From NCBI RefSeq assembly GCF_947499705.1, contig NZ_CANMPJ010000001.1, forward strand, positions 1,647,501 to 1,711,500: a DNA stretch of 64,000 bases, in the 5' to 3' direction. Origin of the DNA: an uncultured Erythrobacter sp. (GTDB lineage Bacteria; Pseudomonadota; Alphaproteobacteria; Sphingomonadales; Sphingomonadaceae). Every line of letters begins with the position of its first letter. Within the stretch, counting starts at the first letter, position 1. Shown piece by piece: positions 9,603 through 17,586 of the stretch. The notes beneath the pieces are model-generated. The model was not told the origin of the DNA and searched no databases. It saw only the letters and a program-made list of their open reading frames with translations. Both the position numbers and the translations under genes were made by a program.

Positions 9603-10079
9603 ATGCGGACCGCACTTCTCTTTTCTATTGTGGCATTTGCGCTTGCCCTGCCGCTCGCGGCCAAGGACAGCCTCGGCGTGTATTCAAGTTGGGCAGCGTT
9701 CCGCGATGGCGCGCAGCCGCGTTGCTACGCAATTGCCAAACCGCGCGGCAACCGGCCTGGGAGTTTCGCGAGTGTAGCCACCTGGCCCAAACAGGGACTG
9801 CGCAACCAGGTGCATTTGCGCTTGTCGCGAGTCGTCGGAGACAAAGGTGCAACCGTCAGGATCGGTGAACGCTCGTTCGTGCTCGCAACCCTTGGACGGG
9901 ACGCGTGGGCGCAGGACAGCCGCATGGACGCAGCAATCGTTGCTGCCTCTCGATCCGCTACAAGGATGACGGTGACCGCGCGCGATTCAAGCGGACGCCG
10001 CTTCACAGACCGGTATAACCTCGCCGGAGCAGCCACGGCGATTGATGCGGCTGTCGTCGGCTGCGCCCAGCTGAGCTGA
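9603..10079 (+). CDS. Secreted protein, IalB-like (invasion-associated locus B family)
   Basis: A 158-residue protein with a clear signal peptide (residues 1-20, ending PLAAKD) when started at the second ATG; an upstream ATG at 9555 would put a charged stretch in front of it. The mature part has [18 protein letters not shown] and ends with VGCAQLS, so two cysteines could form a disulfide. This W...C layout and the beta-rich sequence suggest IalB-like proteins, periplasmic proteins of unclear function; the assignment is tentative. It lies directly before rlmN with a gap of about 40 bases. Confidence 0.6.
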   Translation: MRTALLFSIVAFALALPLAAKDSLGVYSSWAAFRDGAQPRCYAIAKPRGNRPGSFASVATWPKQGLRNQVHLRLSRVVGDKGATVRIGERSFVLATLGRDAWAQDSRMDAAIVAASRSATRMTVTARDSSGRRFTDRYNLAGAATAIDAAVVGCAQLS

Positions 10080-10119
10080 CTGGCCAAACCGGGCCCGCGC
10101 ACCTATATGCGCGCCAATC

Positions 10120-11355
10120 ATGGCAGATACCGACCTCATGTCGATCCCCGGCCAGGTGGATCCCGTCCCCGTCGCGCGTGACATAACGCCGCGCGCTGAT
10201 GGTCGTATCGATCTGATCGGCCTGCCAAAATCGCGCATTCGCGAACTGTTCGCCGAAGCGGGGCTGGATCAGAAGCAGGCGAAGCTGCGCTCCAAGCAGG
10301 TCTATCACTGGCTCTATCACCGCGGCGTGACCGAGTTCGATGACATGACCGATATCGCGAAGACGATGCGCCCATGGCTCACCGAACGCTTCGTGATCGG
10401 CCGGCCTGACATCGTCGAAGCGCAGCACAGTTCGGACGGCACCCGCAAATGGCTGCTCAAGACGTCGGATGGCCATGATTTTGAAATGGTCTTCATCCCT
10501 GACGCCGATCGCGGGACATTGTGCGTGTCCAGTCAGGTCGGTTGCACACTCAATTGCACGTTCTGCGCAACTGGCACGATGCGGCTGGTGCGCAACCTAA
10601 CGCCCGGAGAAATCGTCGGCCAGGTCATGCTCGCACGTGACGCTCTGGGTGAATGGCCTAAAGGTGTGATGGACGGGCTCGATGATGCGGAGGATGCTGG
10701 TCATTACACTGCCGACGGACGCCTGCTCACCAACATCGTGATGATGGGCATGGGCGAGCCGCTGTACAATTTCGACAATGTCCGGGACGCTCTCAGTCTT
10801 GTGATGGATGGCGACGGGCTTGCGCTATCGAAACGGCGCATAACGCTATCAACCAGCGGCGTGATACCGATGATGGAGCGCTGCGGGGAAGAGATTGGCG
10901 TAAATCTGGCGGTGTCGCTGCATGCTGTGACCAAGCCGGTTCGCGACGAGATTGTTCCACTCAACAAAAAGTACGGGATCGAGGAGCTGCTTCAGGCCTG
11001 CGCCGATTATCCCGGAGCCTCGAACGCGCGGCGCATCACGTTTGAATACGTGATGCTGAAGGACAAAAACGACAGCGAAGACGATGCCCGCGAACTTGTC
11101 CGTTTGCTCAAGCAGTTCAACCTGCCCGCCAAGGTGAACCTGATTCCTTTCAACCCCTGGCCCGGTGCAGAATATGAATGCTCCGATCCGGCCAAGATCA
11201 GACGGTTTTCTGACATTGTGTTTGAGGGCGGCATCAGTGCCCCGGTCCGCACCCCGCGCGGGCGCGATATCGATGCCGCCTGCGGCCAGTTGAAGACGGC
11301 GGCGCAAAAGAAAAGTCGGGCACAAAGAGACCGTGAAGCCGCGCAATCAGGTTGA
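10120..11355 (+). CDS. rlmN: Dual-specificity 23S rRNA / tRNA C2-adenine methyltransferase RlmN
   Basis: RlmN is a radical-SAM enzyme that methylates C2 of A2503 in 23S rRNA and A37 in some tRNAs. The 411-residue protein has the 4Fe-4S motif CTLNCTFC (Cys142, Cys146, Cys149), the [10 protein letters not shown] segment, and the SAM-binding [20 protein letters not shown] region. The conserved C-terminal methyl-carrier cysteine is visible in DAACGQL. An insertion around residues 180-200 ([19 protein letters not shown]) is typical of the sphingomonad version. The N-terminal 25 residues may be an over-long start. Confidence 0.96.
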   Translation: MADTDLMSIPGQVDPVPVARDITPRADGRIDLIGLPKSRIRELFAEAGLDQKQAKLRSKQVYHWLYHRGVTEFDDMTDIAKTMRPWLTERFVIGRPDIVEAQHSSDGTRKWLLKTSDGHDFEMVFIPDADRGTLCVSSQVGCTLNCTFCATGTMRLVRNLTPGEIVGQVMLARDALGEWPKGVMDGLDDAEDAGHYTADGRLLTNIVMMGMGEPLYNFDNVRDALSLVMDGDGLALSKRRITLSTSGVIPMMERCGEEIGVNLAVSLHAVTKPVRDEIVPLNKKYGIEELLQACADYPGASNARRITFEYVMLKDKNDSEDDARELVRLLKQFNLPAKVNLIPFNPWPGAEYECSDPAKIRRFSDIVFEGGISAPVRTPRGRDIDAACGQLKTAAQKKSRAQRDREAAQSG

Positions 11356-11501
11356 GATATAGCACGCGTTCTGGATGCAATTTTCGTAACAATTTCTATG
11401 AATTGCTTCAGCCAGAAAATCCTGAACCTGTGATTAACACATTGTTGTTATTGAACAATTTGTAACCTCCTTTCCTGCTGAGGCGTACTAGCCAGTGTTA
11501 C

Positions 11502-11519
11502 GCACGGAACGATCCGTGC
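11502..11519 (+). promoter_or_regulatory. 5'-UTR hairpin before a secreted-protein gene
   Basis: A perfect seven-base inverted repeat, GCACGGA / TCCGTGC with a four-base loop, lies 23 bases before the ATG at 11543 and just upstream of the AAAGGAA ribosome-binding site. The preceding 150 bases are AT-rich. It could stabilise the messenger or control its translation; nothing in the sequence decides between these. Confidence 0.35.
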
Positions 11520-11542
11520 CACCGAGAAAAGGAACACTGGAA

Positions 11543-11941
11543 ATGAAAACCGCACTACTTGCTCTGAGCGCAGCCGCCTTCGCACTAATCGCAACGCCTG
11601 CAACCGCCGCCGGCTCTGCCGCCCCAACCGCCAGCCATTCGATTACGCAATCGGTACCCGTCGTCGGCGCCAATCATTCCGTTGTCGAGAACGCCGAGCT
11701 TCGCGGCAAACGTCGCGGCTTTGCCCGGCACAAACGCTTCAGCAAGCACCATCACAAACGCACGTTCCGCAGCAAGCGGTTCAAGCATCGCGACAGCCGT
11801 TTTGTCCACCATGACAAGTTCCACAATACTCATCACCCTCACTACAAAGTCGACCGGAAATTTCATGATCGCAAGTTTCACGACCGACGGTTTCGGACGA
11901 AGAAGTTCAAGCATAAGAGCTTTCACCGTTTCCGGCATTGA
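11543..11941 (+). CDS. Secreted His/Lys/Arg/Phe-rich protein of unknown function
   Basis: A 132-residue protein with a signal peptide (about residues 1-22, ending TAA) and a mature region made almost wholly of K, R, H and F, with short imperfect repeats (KFHDRKFHDRRF, FRSKRF, KFKHKSF). No enzyme motif is present. Such a basic, histidine-rich, exported chain could bind metal or polyanions; this is inference from composition only. The start is chosen because GAAAAGGAA precedes this ATG and the signal peptide begins here. A rho-independent terminator follows 21 bases after the stop. Confidence 0.7.
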   Translation: MKTALLALSAAAFALIATPATAAGSAAPTASHSITQSVPVVGANHSVVENAELRGKRRGFARHKRFSKHHHKRTFRSKRFKHRDSRFVHHDKFHNTHHPHYKVDRKFHDRKFHDRRFRTKKFKHKSFHRFRH

Positions 11942-11962
11942 TGCCTAGAGACGCGTGACCGG

Positions 11963-11994
11963 TGCCTGGAGCTTTGCCTCCAGGCATCTTTGTC
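11963..11994 (+). terminator. Rho-independent terminator of the His-rich protein gene
   Basis: A perfect nine-base stem, TGCCTGGAG / CTCCAGGCA with a six-base loop, is followed by TCTTTGTCTT. It lies just after the stop codon at 11941 and before the methyltransferase gene. Confidence 0.8.
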
Positions 11995-12031
11995 TTAGGG
12001 AAGTGCCCCTGCACCAATGGGGGCCTGACCA

Positions 12032-12625
12032 TTGTCTATCGATCCTGCGACATATGAATTCTACCAACAACAGGCGCCGCATTACTCCTTGAGTTCCGCT
12101 TGTGGCCCAAGTCGCCATTTGGACCCGTTCCTCGACCGCCTTGAAGAAGCCGCATCCGTGCTTGATCTGGGATGTGGCACGGGCCGCGATTCCGCTCGCA
12201 TTGCCGAACGAGGTTTCGCGGTGGACGCCACCGATGGCATTCCTGCAATGGTCGCCAAGGCAAACGAACGGCATAATGTCGGCGCGCGATTGATGCGGTT
12301 CGATGAATTGCACGCCGTAGCGGAGTATGATGCAGTGTGGGCGCATGCCTCCTTGTTGCATTGCCCGCGATCGGAGTTGCCCGGCATCCTTGCCCGCGTC
12401 CACCGGGCGCTACGTCCACGCGGGTGGCACTATGCCAGCTACAAGCTCGGCGACGGCGAAGGTCGCGACCTTCTCGGGCGGTTGCACAATTTCCCTACGG
12501 CAGCTTGGTTGATCCAGACCTATCGATCAGCCGATTTCGCAATTGAGAATAAAGTGATGTTCGCTGGCAATGGCAGCGATGGTACGATGCGGGATTGGCT
12601 AGCGATTACAGTGAGAAAAGCATGA
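12032..12625 (+). CDS. Class I SAM-dependent methyltransferase
   Basis: A 197-residue cytoplasmic methyltransferase. VLDLGCGTGRDSARIAERG (about residues 43-61) is the SAM-binding motif I, VDATDG is motif II, and DAVWAHASLLHC is motif IV. TehB-like and other small methyltransferases share this shape; the substrate cannot be told. The start is probably TTG at 12032, since the only nearby upstream ATG in frame (12017) runs straight into a stop. It shares an ATGA overlap with the following MOSC gene. Confidence 0.82.
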   Translation: MSIDPATYEFYQQQAPHYSLSSACGPSRHLDPFLDRLEEAASVLDLGCGTGRDSARIAERGFAVDATDGIPAMVAKANERHNVGARLMRFDELHAVAEYDAVWAHASLLHCPRSELPGILARVHRALRPRGWHYASYKLGDGEGRDLLGRLHNFPTAAWLIQTYRSADFAIENKVMFAGNGSDGTMRDWLAITVRKA

Positions 12626-13269
12626 AACGAACCGTCGAGGCGATCTGCACTGGCACGGCTAGGCCCTTCAACGGAGCGGAAACCAGCGCGATTGCCAAGC
12701 GGCCGCGCGAAGGTGTCGTTCAGATCCTCGAAGACGGGTTTGCCCCGGATGAGCAAGCGGATCGCCGCGTTCATGGCGGGCCAGACAAGGCTGTTCACCT
12801 TTACCCACTAGATCATCACGCGTTCTGGCGCAGCGAACTGTCCGATGAGGCGGCTCTAAGGCTGCTCGATGAGCCGGGAGCATTCGGATCGAACCTTGCT
12901 GTCAGCAATCTCTCCGAGGAAGACGTGCACATCGGTGATCGCTTCCGTCTCGGCGCAGCACTGCTTGAGATAAATCAGCCGCGCCAACCCTGCTGGAAGG
13001 TCGATCACCGCTTCGGCGTTAAGGGTATGACGGCAACGATCGTGAAAACCGGACGCTGCGGTTGGTACTTTCGCGTGCTTGAGATCGGTAACTGTCAGGC
13101 AGGCGACGTTTTCGAGCGAGTCGAGCTAGGCCATCAGTCTTGGACCGTGGCGCGCACTTTTGCTGCCATGATTGCCGGCAAAGCGAGTCGCGAAGACTAT
13201 GCGCAGTTAGCAGAACTGGAGCTTCTGGCAGACGGAATGCGGGCGCGTGCAGCCAAGAAAACCGGCTGA
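12622..13269 (+). CDS. MOSC domain protein, YiiM-like
   Basis: A 215-residue protein with the MOSC beta-barrel pattern: AICTGTARPF at the start, DGFAPDEQADRRVHGGPDKAVHLYP (about residues 36-60) and LLEINQPRQPCWKVDHRFG (about 114-132) with the conserved cysteine. MOSC proteins bind a sulfur or molybdenum-cofactor-related group; YiiM of E. coli detoxifies N-hydroxylated compounds. The ATG overlaps the methyltransferase stop by four bases, so the two are translationally coupled; longer starts upstream lie inside the previous gene. Confidence 0.85.
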   Translation: MKRTVEAICTGTARPFNGAETSAIAKRPREGVVQILEDGFAPDEQADRRVHGGPDKAVHLYPLDHHAFWRSELSDEAALRLLDEPGAFGSNLAVSNLSEEDVHIGDRFRLGAALLEINQPRQPCWKVDHRFGVKGMTATIVKTGRCGWYFRVLEIGNCQAGDVFERVELGHQSWTVARTFAAMIAGKASREDYAQLAELELLADGMRARAAKKTG

Positions 13270-13403
13270 TCGAACGTTTCATCGCACGATCCGTTCGCTC
13301 TATCGCCCACACTCCAATCCCAACAAGGCGTTCATCTAGCGCTTATCTTATCTGAACGAATGTGCCCTCACCCCCGCAAGGGAAGCCGCCAGAGGGAAAC
13401 GTC

Positions 13404-13877
13404 ATGAAACAGCTTACTTTGATTGCCGCCGCAGGTTCACTCGCCGCCATTTCGGCCCCAGCTCAGGCTGCGGACCTGCCTGAAACCAGCCTTCCGTCGC
13501 TGACCGAGAACACTCTTCAAATCACGGATTTCGACGCGCCCTTTCGTCTGGGAGGCGATGATTGGGACGATGATGACGATTATCGCGATCGGCGCCGCTA
13601 TCGCGGGGATCGCTATGGCCGTTACGACCGCCACGGACGCTATCGCGAGCCTCGGAAAATCCGCCGCGGTGACCGCGTATGGCGCGGACGCGATGGGCGC
13701 TATTATTGCAAGCGTGGCAACGGCACTACCGGCCTGATCATCGGTGCCGCAGGTGGTGCATTGCTCGGCCGGGCTATCGATACGCGCGGCGACCGCACTG
13801 TCGGTACGCTGCTGGGCGGCGCGCTGGGTGCAGTCCTTGGCCGCGAGATCGATCGCGGATCCGCTCGCTGCCGCTAG
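13404..13877 (+). CDS. Glycine-zipper outer-envelope protein
   Basis: A 157-residue protein with a signal peptide (residues 1-22, ending AQA), an acidic stretch DDWDDDDDYRDRR, an Arg/Tyr/Asp-rich middle (RRYRGDRYGRYDRHGRYRE) and a C-terminal glycine-zipper: TTGLIIGAAGGALLGRAIDTRGDRTVGTLLGGALGAVLGREID. This 2TM glycine-zipper is typical of small outer-membrane-associated proteins. The Asp/Arg/Tyr-rich style resembles the proteins at 53855-56684, suggesting one loose family. The start at 13404 follows GGGAAACGTC; an earlier ATG at 13362 would add a proline-rich leader ahead of the signal peptide. Confidence 0.8.
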   Translation: MKQLTLIAAAGSLAAISAPAQAADLPETSLPSLTENTLQITDFDAPFRLGGDDWDDDDDYRDRRRYRGDRYGRYDRHGRYREPRKIRRGDRVWRGRDGRYYCKRGNGTTGLIIGAAGGALLGRAIDTRGDRTVGTLLGGALGAVLGREIDRGSARCR

Positions 13878-13898
13878 AACACCATCGTTTTTGCAGAG

Positions 13899-13936
13899 AG
13901 ACGCCGCCGGACATGAGGTTCGGCGGCGTCTTTTTC
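13899..13936 (+). terminator. Rho-independent terminator
   Basis: AGACGCCGCCG pairs with CGGCGGCGTCT across a short loop and is followed by a run of T. It lies 21 bases after the glycine-zipper gene and before the end of the convergent PhzF gene. Confidence 0.9.
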
Positions 13937-13943
13937 TCATTCG

Positions 13944-14795
13944 TCAGTTGAAAGCAGTCACAGCGGCGCGGTTGGTGATCATTTGGCAGATGCCGCCAAT
14001 CCAGATCCCGCCATCCTCGTGCTGCTCGCAATGGATCAATCCGTCACCGCCAATCTTCTGCCCCTGCCCTGCGCGATAGGCACCTTCGGCCAATCCAGTG
14101 CGGAAAAAATGCATTGCAACCCCAGCATTGAAGCTGCCCGTGACAGGGTCTTCCACGAACCGTCCGGCGGCGTCAGCGAAGAATGCGCGCAGTTCCCAAT
14201 CTCGTCTCCCACCGCTCATATGTGGTCCGGCAAGACCGATATCGGTTCCCAGCGCTGCTTTGCTTGCTGGTTCCGCCGCAAGCACATCTTCAGCGCTCCG
14301 CAACCGCAGGAGTTGCCATTTCGGTCCGTTTGAAACGTGGACTGCCTCCACAAGGGCGGCCTCCTCAACGCCTGTCAGCTGCATCGCTTCTTCACGTTCC
14401 TTAGCGGAAAGCGGTTCGTAACGCAGCAGCTCGGGCGCCTTGAACGCCAACTGTCCGTCATTGTCGCGGATCTCAACCAGGCCGATCCCGCATTCCTGCA
14501 CGATCACGCCGTCAGCCGCAGGCTCATGGCCCGCCTGCAACCACGAGAAGCACGATCCCAGCGTCGGGTGACCAGCGAATGGCAATTCACCTCCTGGATA
14601 AAAGATTCGAGCCCGGTAATCCGCAGCGGGATCAGTGGGAGGAAGGATAAATGTCGTCTCGGAAAAGCCCAGCCACTGCGTCAGCGCCAGCATCTGCTCA
14701 GCCGAAAGATCATCGGCTCCATGTACGACCGCGAGCGGATTGCCGCTCAGGGGGCCATCGCAAAAGACGTCAATCAGATCACATGTCATGGGCAT
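13944..14795 (-). CDS. PhzF-family isomerase / epimerase
   Basis: The 283-residue protein belongs to the PhzF/diaminopimelate-epimerase fold. Visible motifs are IDVFCDGPLSGNPLAVVHGA at the start, the catalytic glutamate in GFSETTFILPP (about residue 45), GGELPFAGHPTLGS (about 70-83) and EDPVTGSFNAGVA (about 217-229). The reaction in this branch is unknown; PhzF itself isomerises a phenazine precursor, but no phenazine genes are present. The ATG at 14795 is followed by another ATG two codons later. It is divergent from the SDR gene at 14876. Confidence 0.88.
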   Translation of the reverse strand: MPMTCDLIDVFCDGPLSGNPLAVVHGADDLSAEQMLALTQWLGFSETTFILPPTDPAADYRARIFYPGGELPFAGHPTLGSCFSWLQAGHEPAADGVIVQECGIGLVEIRDNDGQLAFKAPELLRYEPLSAKEREEAMQLTGVEEAALVEAVHVSNGPKWQLLRLRSAEDVLAAEPASKAALGTDIGLAGPHMSGGRRDWELRAFFADAAGRFVEDPVTGSFNAGVAMHFFRTGLAEGAYRAGQGQKIGGDGLIHCEQHEDGGIWIGGICQMITNRAAVTAFN

Positions 14796-14875
14796 CGGGA
14801 CGGTTTCCTTTCCGGTCGCCTTTCAATTGATCACGCAAACTAGGCAAGTGCTCAGATTTCTGCTCCAGAGAAAAT

Positions 14876-15640
14876 ATGAACCAGCCGCAAGTTTTGGTTA
14901 CCGGAGGTGCCACCCGGATTGGGGCCGAGATCGTGCGAGGATTCGCGAAGGCCGGATGGCATGTGGTGATCCACTACAACTCATCCGCAGCCCCGGCAGA
15001 AGCGCTCGCAAACACCCTGCCCTCCGCAGAAATTATAGAATGCGATGTCTCGGCTGCGGGCGCGGCTGCGGCGATGATCAAGGAACTGGCAGTGCGCCTG
15101 ACCGATTGGCGATGCCTTATCAATTCAGCGTCGGTTTTTCACTACGACAATGCAACCAAACTCGATCTCGCGACGAACGAGCAAGCAATGCAGGTCAACG
15201 CGGTCAGTCCAGCGATCATGTCGCAGGCGTTCTTCGCCCATGCGCGCAGCGCGGCTTTGCGCTGTGTGATCAATGTGACCGATATGAAGCTGGAAAACCC
15301 GAACCCCGATTTCTTCAGCTACACAATGTCGAAACACGCGCTCGCCGCCACGATCCCGATGCTGGCCCAAGGCGCTGCCGGTGAAGACGACAGAGTATAC
15401 GGCATCGCTCCCGGGGCGATCCTGGCCAGCCACGATCAGCAGGAAGATGAGACCGAAGTCTCGCACAGGCTGAACCTGCTGGAGCGCAAGACCGGCGCGG
15501 ACGAGATCGTCGATGCTGCTCTCTTCCTCGCCAAAGGAAGCCTGAAGAGCGGCTCGACGCTCTTCATCGATAGCGGCCAACACCTACTGTCGCAGGATCG
15601 TGATGTGATCTATCTGGCGCGTGAAGGCGCAGAGCAATGA
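14876..15640 (+). CDS. Short-chain dehydrogenase, pteridine-reductase/FolM-like
   Basis: A 254-residue NAD(P)-dependent oxidoreductase. VTGGATRIGAEIV (residues 7-19) is the TGxxxGxG nucleotide loop; LINSASVF, the Asn of NAVSPA, and YTMSKHAL (Tyr-x-x-x-Lys) give the active site. The TRIGAEI loop and HYNSSAA following it resemble FolM/pteridine reductases, which reduce dihydromonapterin or dihydrobiopterin. It ends with an ATGA overlap into the cytochrome b gene. Because the next but one gene is a molybdopterin enzyme, a pterin-related role is possible but not shown. Confidence 0.82.
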   Translation: MNQPQVLVTGGATRIGAEIVRGFAKAGWHVVIHYNSSAAPAEALANTLPSAEIIECDVSAAGAAAAMIKELAVRLTDWRCLINSASVFHYDNATKLDLATNEQAMQVNAVSPAIMSQAFFAHARSAALRCVINVTDMKLENPNPDFFSYTMSKHALAATIPMLAQGAAGEDDRVYGIAPGAILASHDQQEDETEVSHRLNLLERKTGADEIVDAALFLAKGSLKSGSTLFIDSGQHLLSQDRDVIYLAREGAEQ

Positions 15641-16317
15641 AGAAACGCCATGCGCTCTCAACACGGCTCTGGCACTGGATCAACGCGGCGGCATTGATCG
15701 TGCTGTTCATGTCCGGCCTCAACATCTCCAACGCCCATCGATACCTTTATTGGGGTGACTATGGGTACGATCCTGCAGACGCATGGACCGCCGTGACGCG
15801 CTTTCCCGGATGGGCGACACTTCCGGGATATTACGATCTCGCCGCAGCGCGCGATTGGCACAGCCTCGGGGCATGGGTCTTCGGTGTTGGGCTTCTGGCG
15901 ATGTGGATCGCCATGCTGGTTAATCGGCATTTCAAACGTGACCTCATGACGTCACCGCGTGATTGGTCACCGGCTTCTCTGGCGAGCTCGATAAAGGATC
16001 ATCTGAAGCGCGATTTCTCCACAGGCGGGAAAAAGTACAATCCGCTCCAGCGAATATCGTACGGCATCGTGCTTGGTGTGTTTCTGCCGATGATGATCTT
16101 TACCGGGCTGGCGATCAGTCCCGGAATTGAACCGGCTGCACCGTGGCTCGTGGACATGCTCGGCGGGCGACAAAGCGCGCGTTCACTGCACTTTCTGTTT
16201 GCCTGGGCGCTGTTTGGTTTCTTTGCGGTGCATATCGTTATGGTGTTGCTGTCGAACCCCATTCGCCAAATCTGGGCCATGATCGCAGGCGGGCGCGAGG
16301 AGCGAACCCATGACTGA
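15637..16317 (+). CDS. Cytochrome b561-like membrane subunit
   Basis: A 226-residue integral membrane protein with about four to five hydrophobic spans. Histidines expected to hold haem are in TRLWHWINAAAL (about residue 12), ARDWHSLGAWVF (about 72), and ARSLHFLFAWALFGFFAVHIVMVLL (about 186-210). This is the ferric-reductase-like/cytochrome b561 pattern. Position between an SDR gene and a sulfite-oxidase-type gene (overlap of eight bases) suggests it is the quinone-linked membrane partner of the molybdoenzyme, as MsrQ is for MsrP. Confidence 0.85.
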   Translation: MKKRHALSTRLWHWINAAALIVLFMSGLNISNAHRYLYWGDYGYDPADAWTAVTRFPGWATLPGYYDLAAARDWHSLGAWVFGVGLLAMWIAMLVNRHFKRDLMTSPRDWSPASLASSIKDHLKRDFSTGGKKYNPLQRISYGIVLGVFLPMMIFTGLAISPGIEPAAPWLVDMLGGRQSARSLHFLFAWALFGFFAVHIVMVLLSNPIRQIWAMIAGGREERTHD

Positions 16318-17059
16318 CATCAAACGTCGTACGCTGCTTGCAGGGGTCGCCGCTCTTGGCGCAGGCGCCTGCACGAAGATCGGCGAGTCTGAGACTGGAG
16401 CGAGCCTCTTCGACACGGCGGAGGATTGGCATCGGATGGCGCACCGTGCGCTTGCCGGACGACAGCGGCTCGCACCAGAATACGCGCCGGAAGACCGCTC
16501 GCCCGACGTCAAAGGCAATGGCAGCGTCACGGTGAACACACCCGAATACCGGCAAGCGCTGGGTGATGGTTTTGCCAACTGGCGGCTCACGGTGACAGGT
16601 CTCGTCGAATCCCCGCTTTCGCTGTCACTGGAGGAGCTACGGGCTCTACCCCAGCGCACACAGATCACTCGCCATGATTGTGTCGAGGGTTGGAGCGCGA
16701 TTGCCGAGTGGAAGGGTCCGCAACTCGGGGCGCTTCTCGACCGCGCGAAGATCAAGCCGGAAGCCAATTTCATCGTCTTCCGCTGTGCCGACACGCTGTA
16801 TGGCGAGGCCTACTACGAGAGCGTCGATCTGGTCGACGCCTATCACGAGCAGACGATCATCGCGCACGAGCTTAATGGCGAACCTCTACCAGAAAAGAAC
16901 GGTGCACCTTTGCGCATGCGCATTGAGCGGCAGCTGGGCTACAAGCACGCGAAATACCTAACCGCGATCGAAGCGGTCGCCAGCTTTGACGATATCGGCA
17001 AAGGAAAAGGCGGCTTCTGGGAGGACGAGTACGATTATCAGTGGTATGCTGGCATCTGA
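16310..17059 (+). CDS. Molybdopterin-dependent oxidoreductase, sulfite-oxidase fold (MsrP-like)
   Basis: A 249-residue protein with a twin-arginine signal (KRRTLLAGVAALGAGAC) whose end also looks like a lipobox (Cys21). The catalytic domain carries RHDCVEGWSAIAEWKG, in which Cys124 should ligate molybdenum, and ADTLYGEAYYESVDL, HELNGEPLPEKNGAPLR and ERQLGYKHAKYL, all typical of the oxidoreductase molybdopterin-binding domain. It is exported folded and probably anchored. With the upstream cytochrome b it would form a quinol-linked reductase or oxidase; the substrate could be methionine sulfoxide, sulfite or other. Confidence 0.9.
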   Translation: MTDIKRRTLLAGVAALGAGACTKIGESETGASLFDTAEDWHRMAHRALAGRQRLAPEYAPEDRSPDVKGNGSVTVNTPEYRQALGDGFANWRLTVTGLVESPLSLSLEELRALPQRTQITRHDCVEGWSAIAEWKGPQLGALLDRAKIKPEANFIVFRCADTLYGEAYYESVDLVDAYHEQTIIAHELNGEPLPEKNGAPLRMRIERQLGYKHAKYLTAIEAVASFDDIGKGKGGFWEDEYDYQWYAGI

Positions 17060-17062
17060 CTT

Positions 17063-17503
17063 CTAGGCTGGCGGATACTTCCGGTTCATCGCATCCCAGC
17101 AAATGCCGACAATCTCTTCGAGCACAGTCAAATCGATATCTGCGAGCTTGTTCACATAGACGCAGCTCGCCCCGGTCTTGTGCTTGCCCATCTTTTCGAG
17201 CAGCGCATCAACTTTCTTACCGGTTGCTTCGTCGCAATAGCGCCCCATCAGATAGAGCGAGTGTTTGGCTTTGCGCGGACTGAATCCCGACCGTGTGCTG
17301 TCGCCCTCGCGCCCACTCTCGTATTTGTAGTGGTAGCTGCCATAGCCGATGATCGTTGGCCCCCACATGCGAGGCACTTCGCCAGTCACCTTTCGGAACA
17401 GAGCATCTAGAACTTTCGCATCCTCCCGCTTCGATTCGGGTTCGACGGCTGCGATGAATTCCTCCACCGATGCGTCAGTCTGCTGTGTTTTCGCCTCTGC
17501 CAT
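17063..17503 (-). CDS. DUF1801 domain protein
   Basis: A 146-residue protein matching the DUF1801 (YdhG-like) pattern: TDASVEEFIAAVEPESKREDAKVLDALFRKVTGEVPRMWGPTIIGYGSYHYKYESGREGD, then SPRKAKHSLYLMG and a conserved Lys/Cys segment KTGASCVYVNKLADID. The family is widespread and structurally characterised but has no firm role. The ATG at 17503 is preferred; a TTG at 17521 would add six residues. It converges on the molybdoenzyme gene with three bases between them. Confidence 0.82.
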   Translation of the reverse strand: MAEAKTQQTDASVEEFIAAVEPESKREDAKVLDALFRKVTGEVPRMWGPTIIGYGSYHYKYESGREGDSTRSGFSPRKAKHSLYLMGRYCDEATGKKVDALLEKMGKHKTGASCVYVNKLADIDLTVLEEIVGICWDAMNRKYPPA

Positions 17504-17586
17504 GTCCTTGAGTTTAGCCAATCATTGACAGGGGGCAAGCCCGCGTCATTGTGCGTCTCGGGGTCTGAAAAAAGCACAGGAATTTC

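Noticed and set aside
13944-14795. Diaminopimelate epimerase DapF
   Set aside because: The sequence has the PhzF signatures with a catalytic glutamate and lacks the paired catalytic cysteines of DapF.
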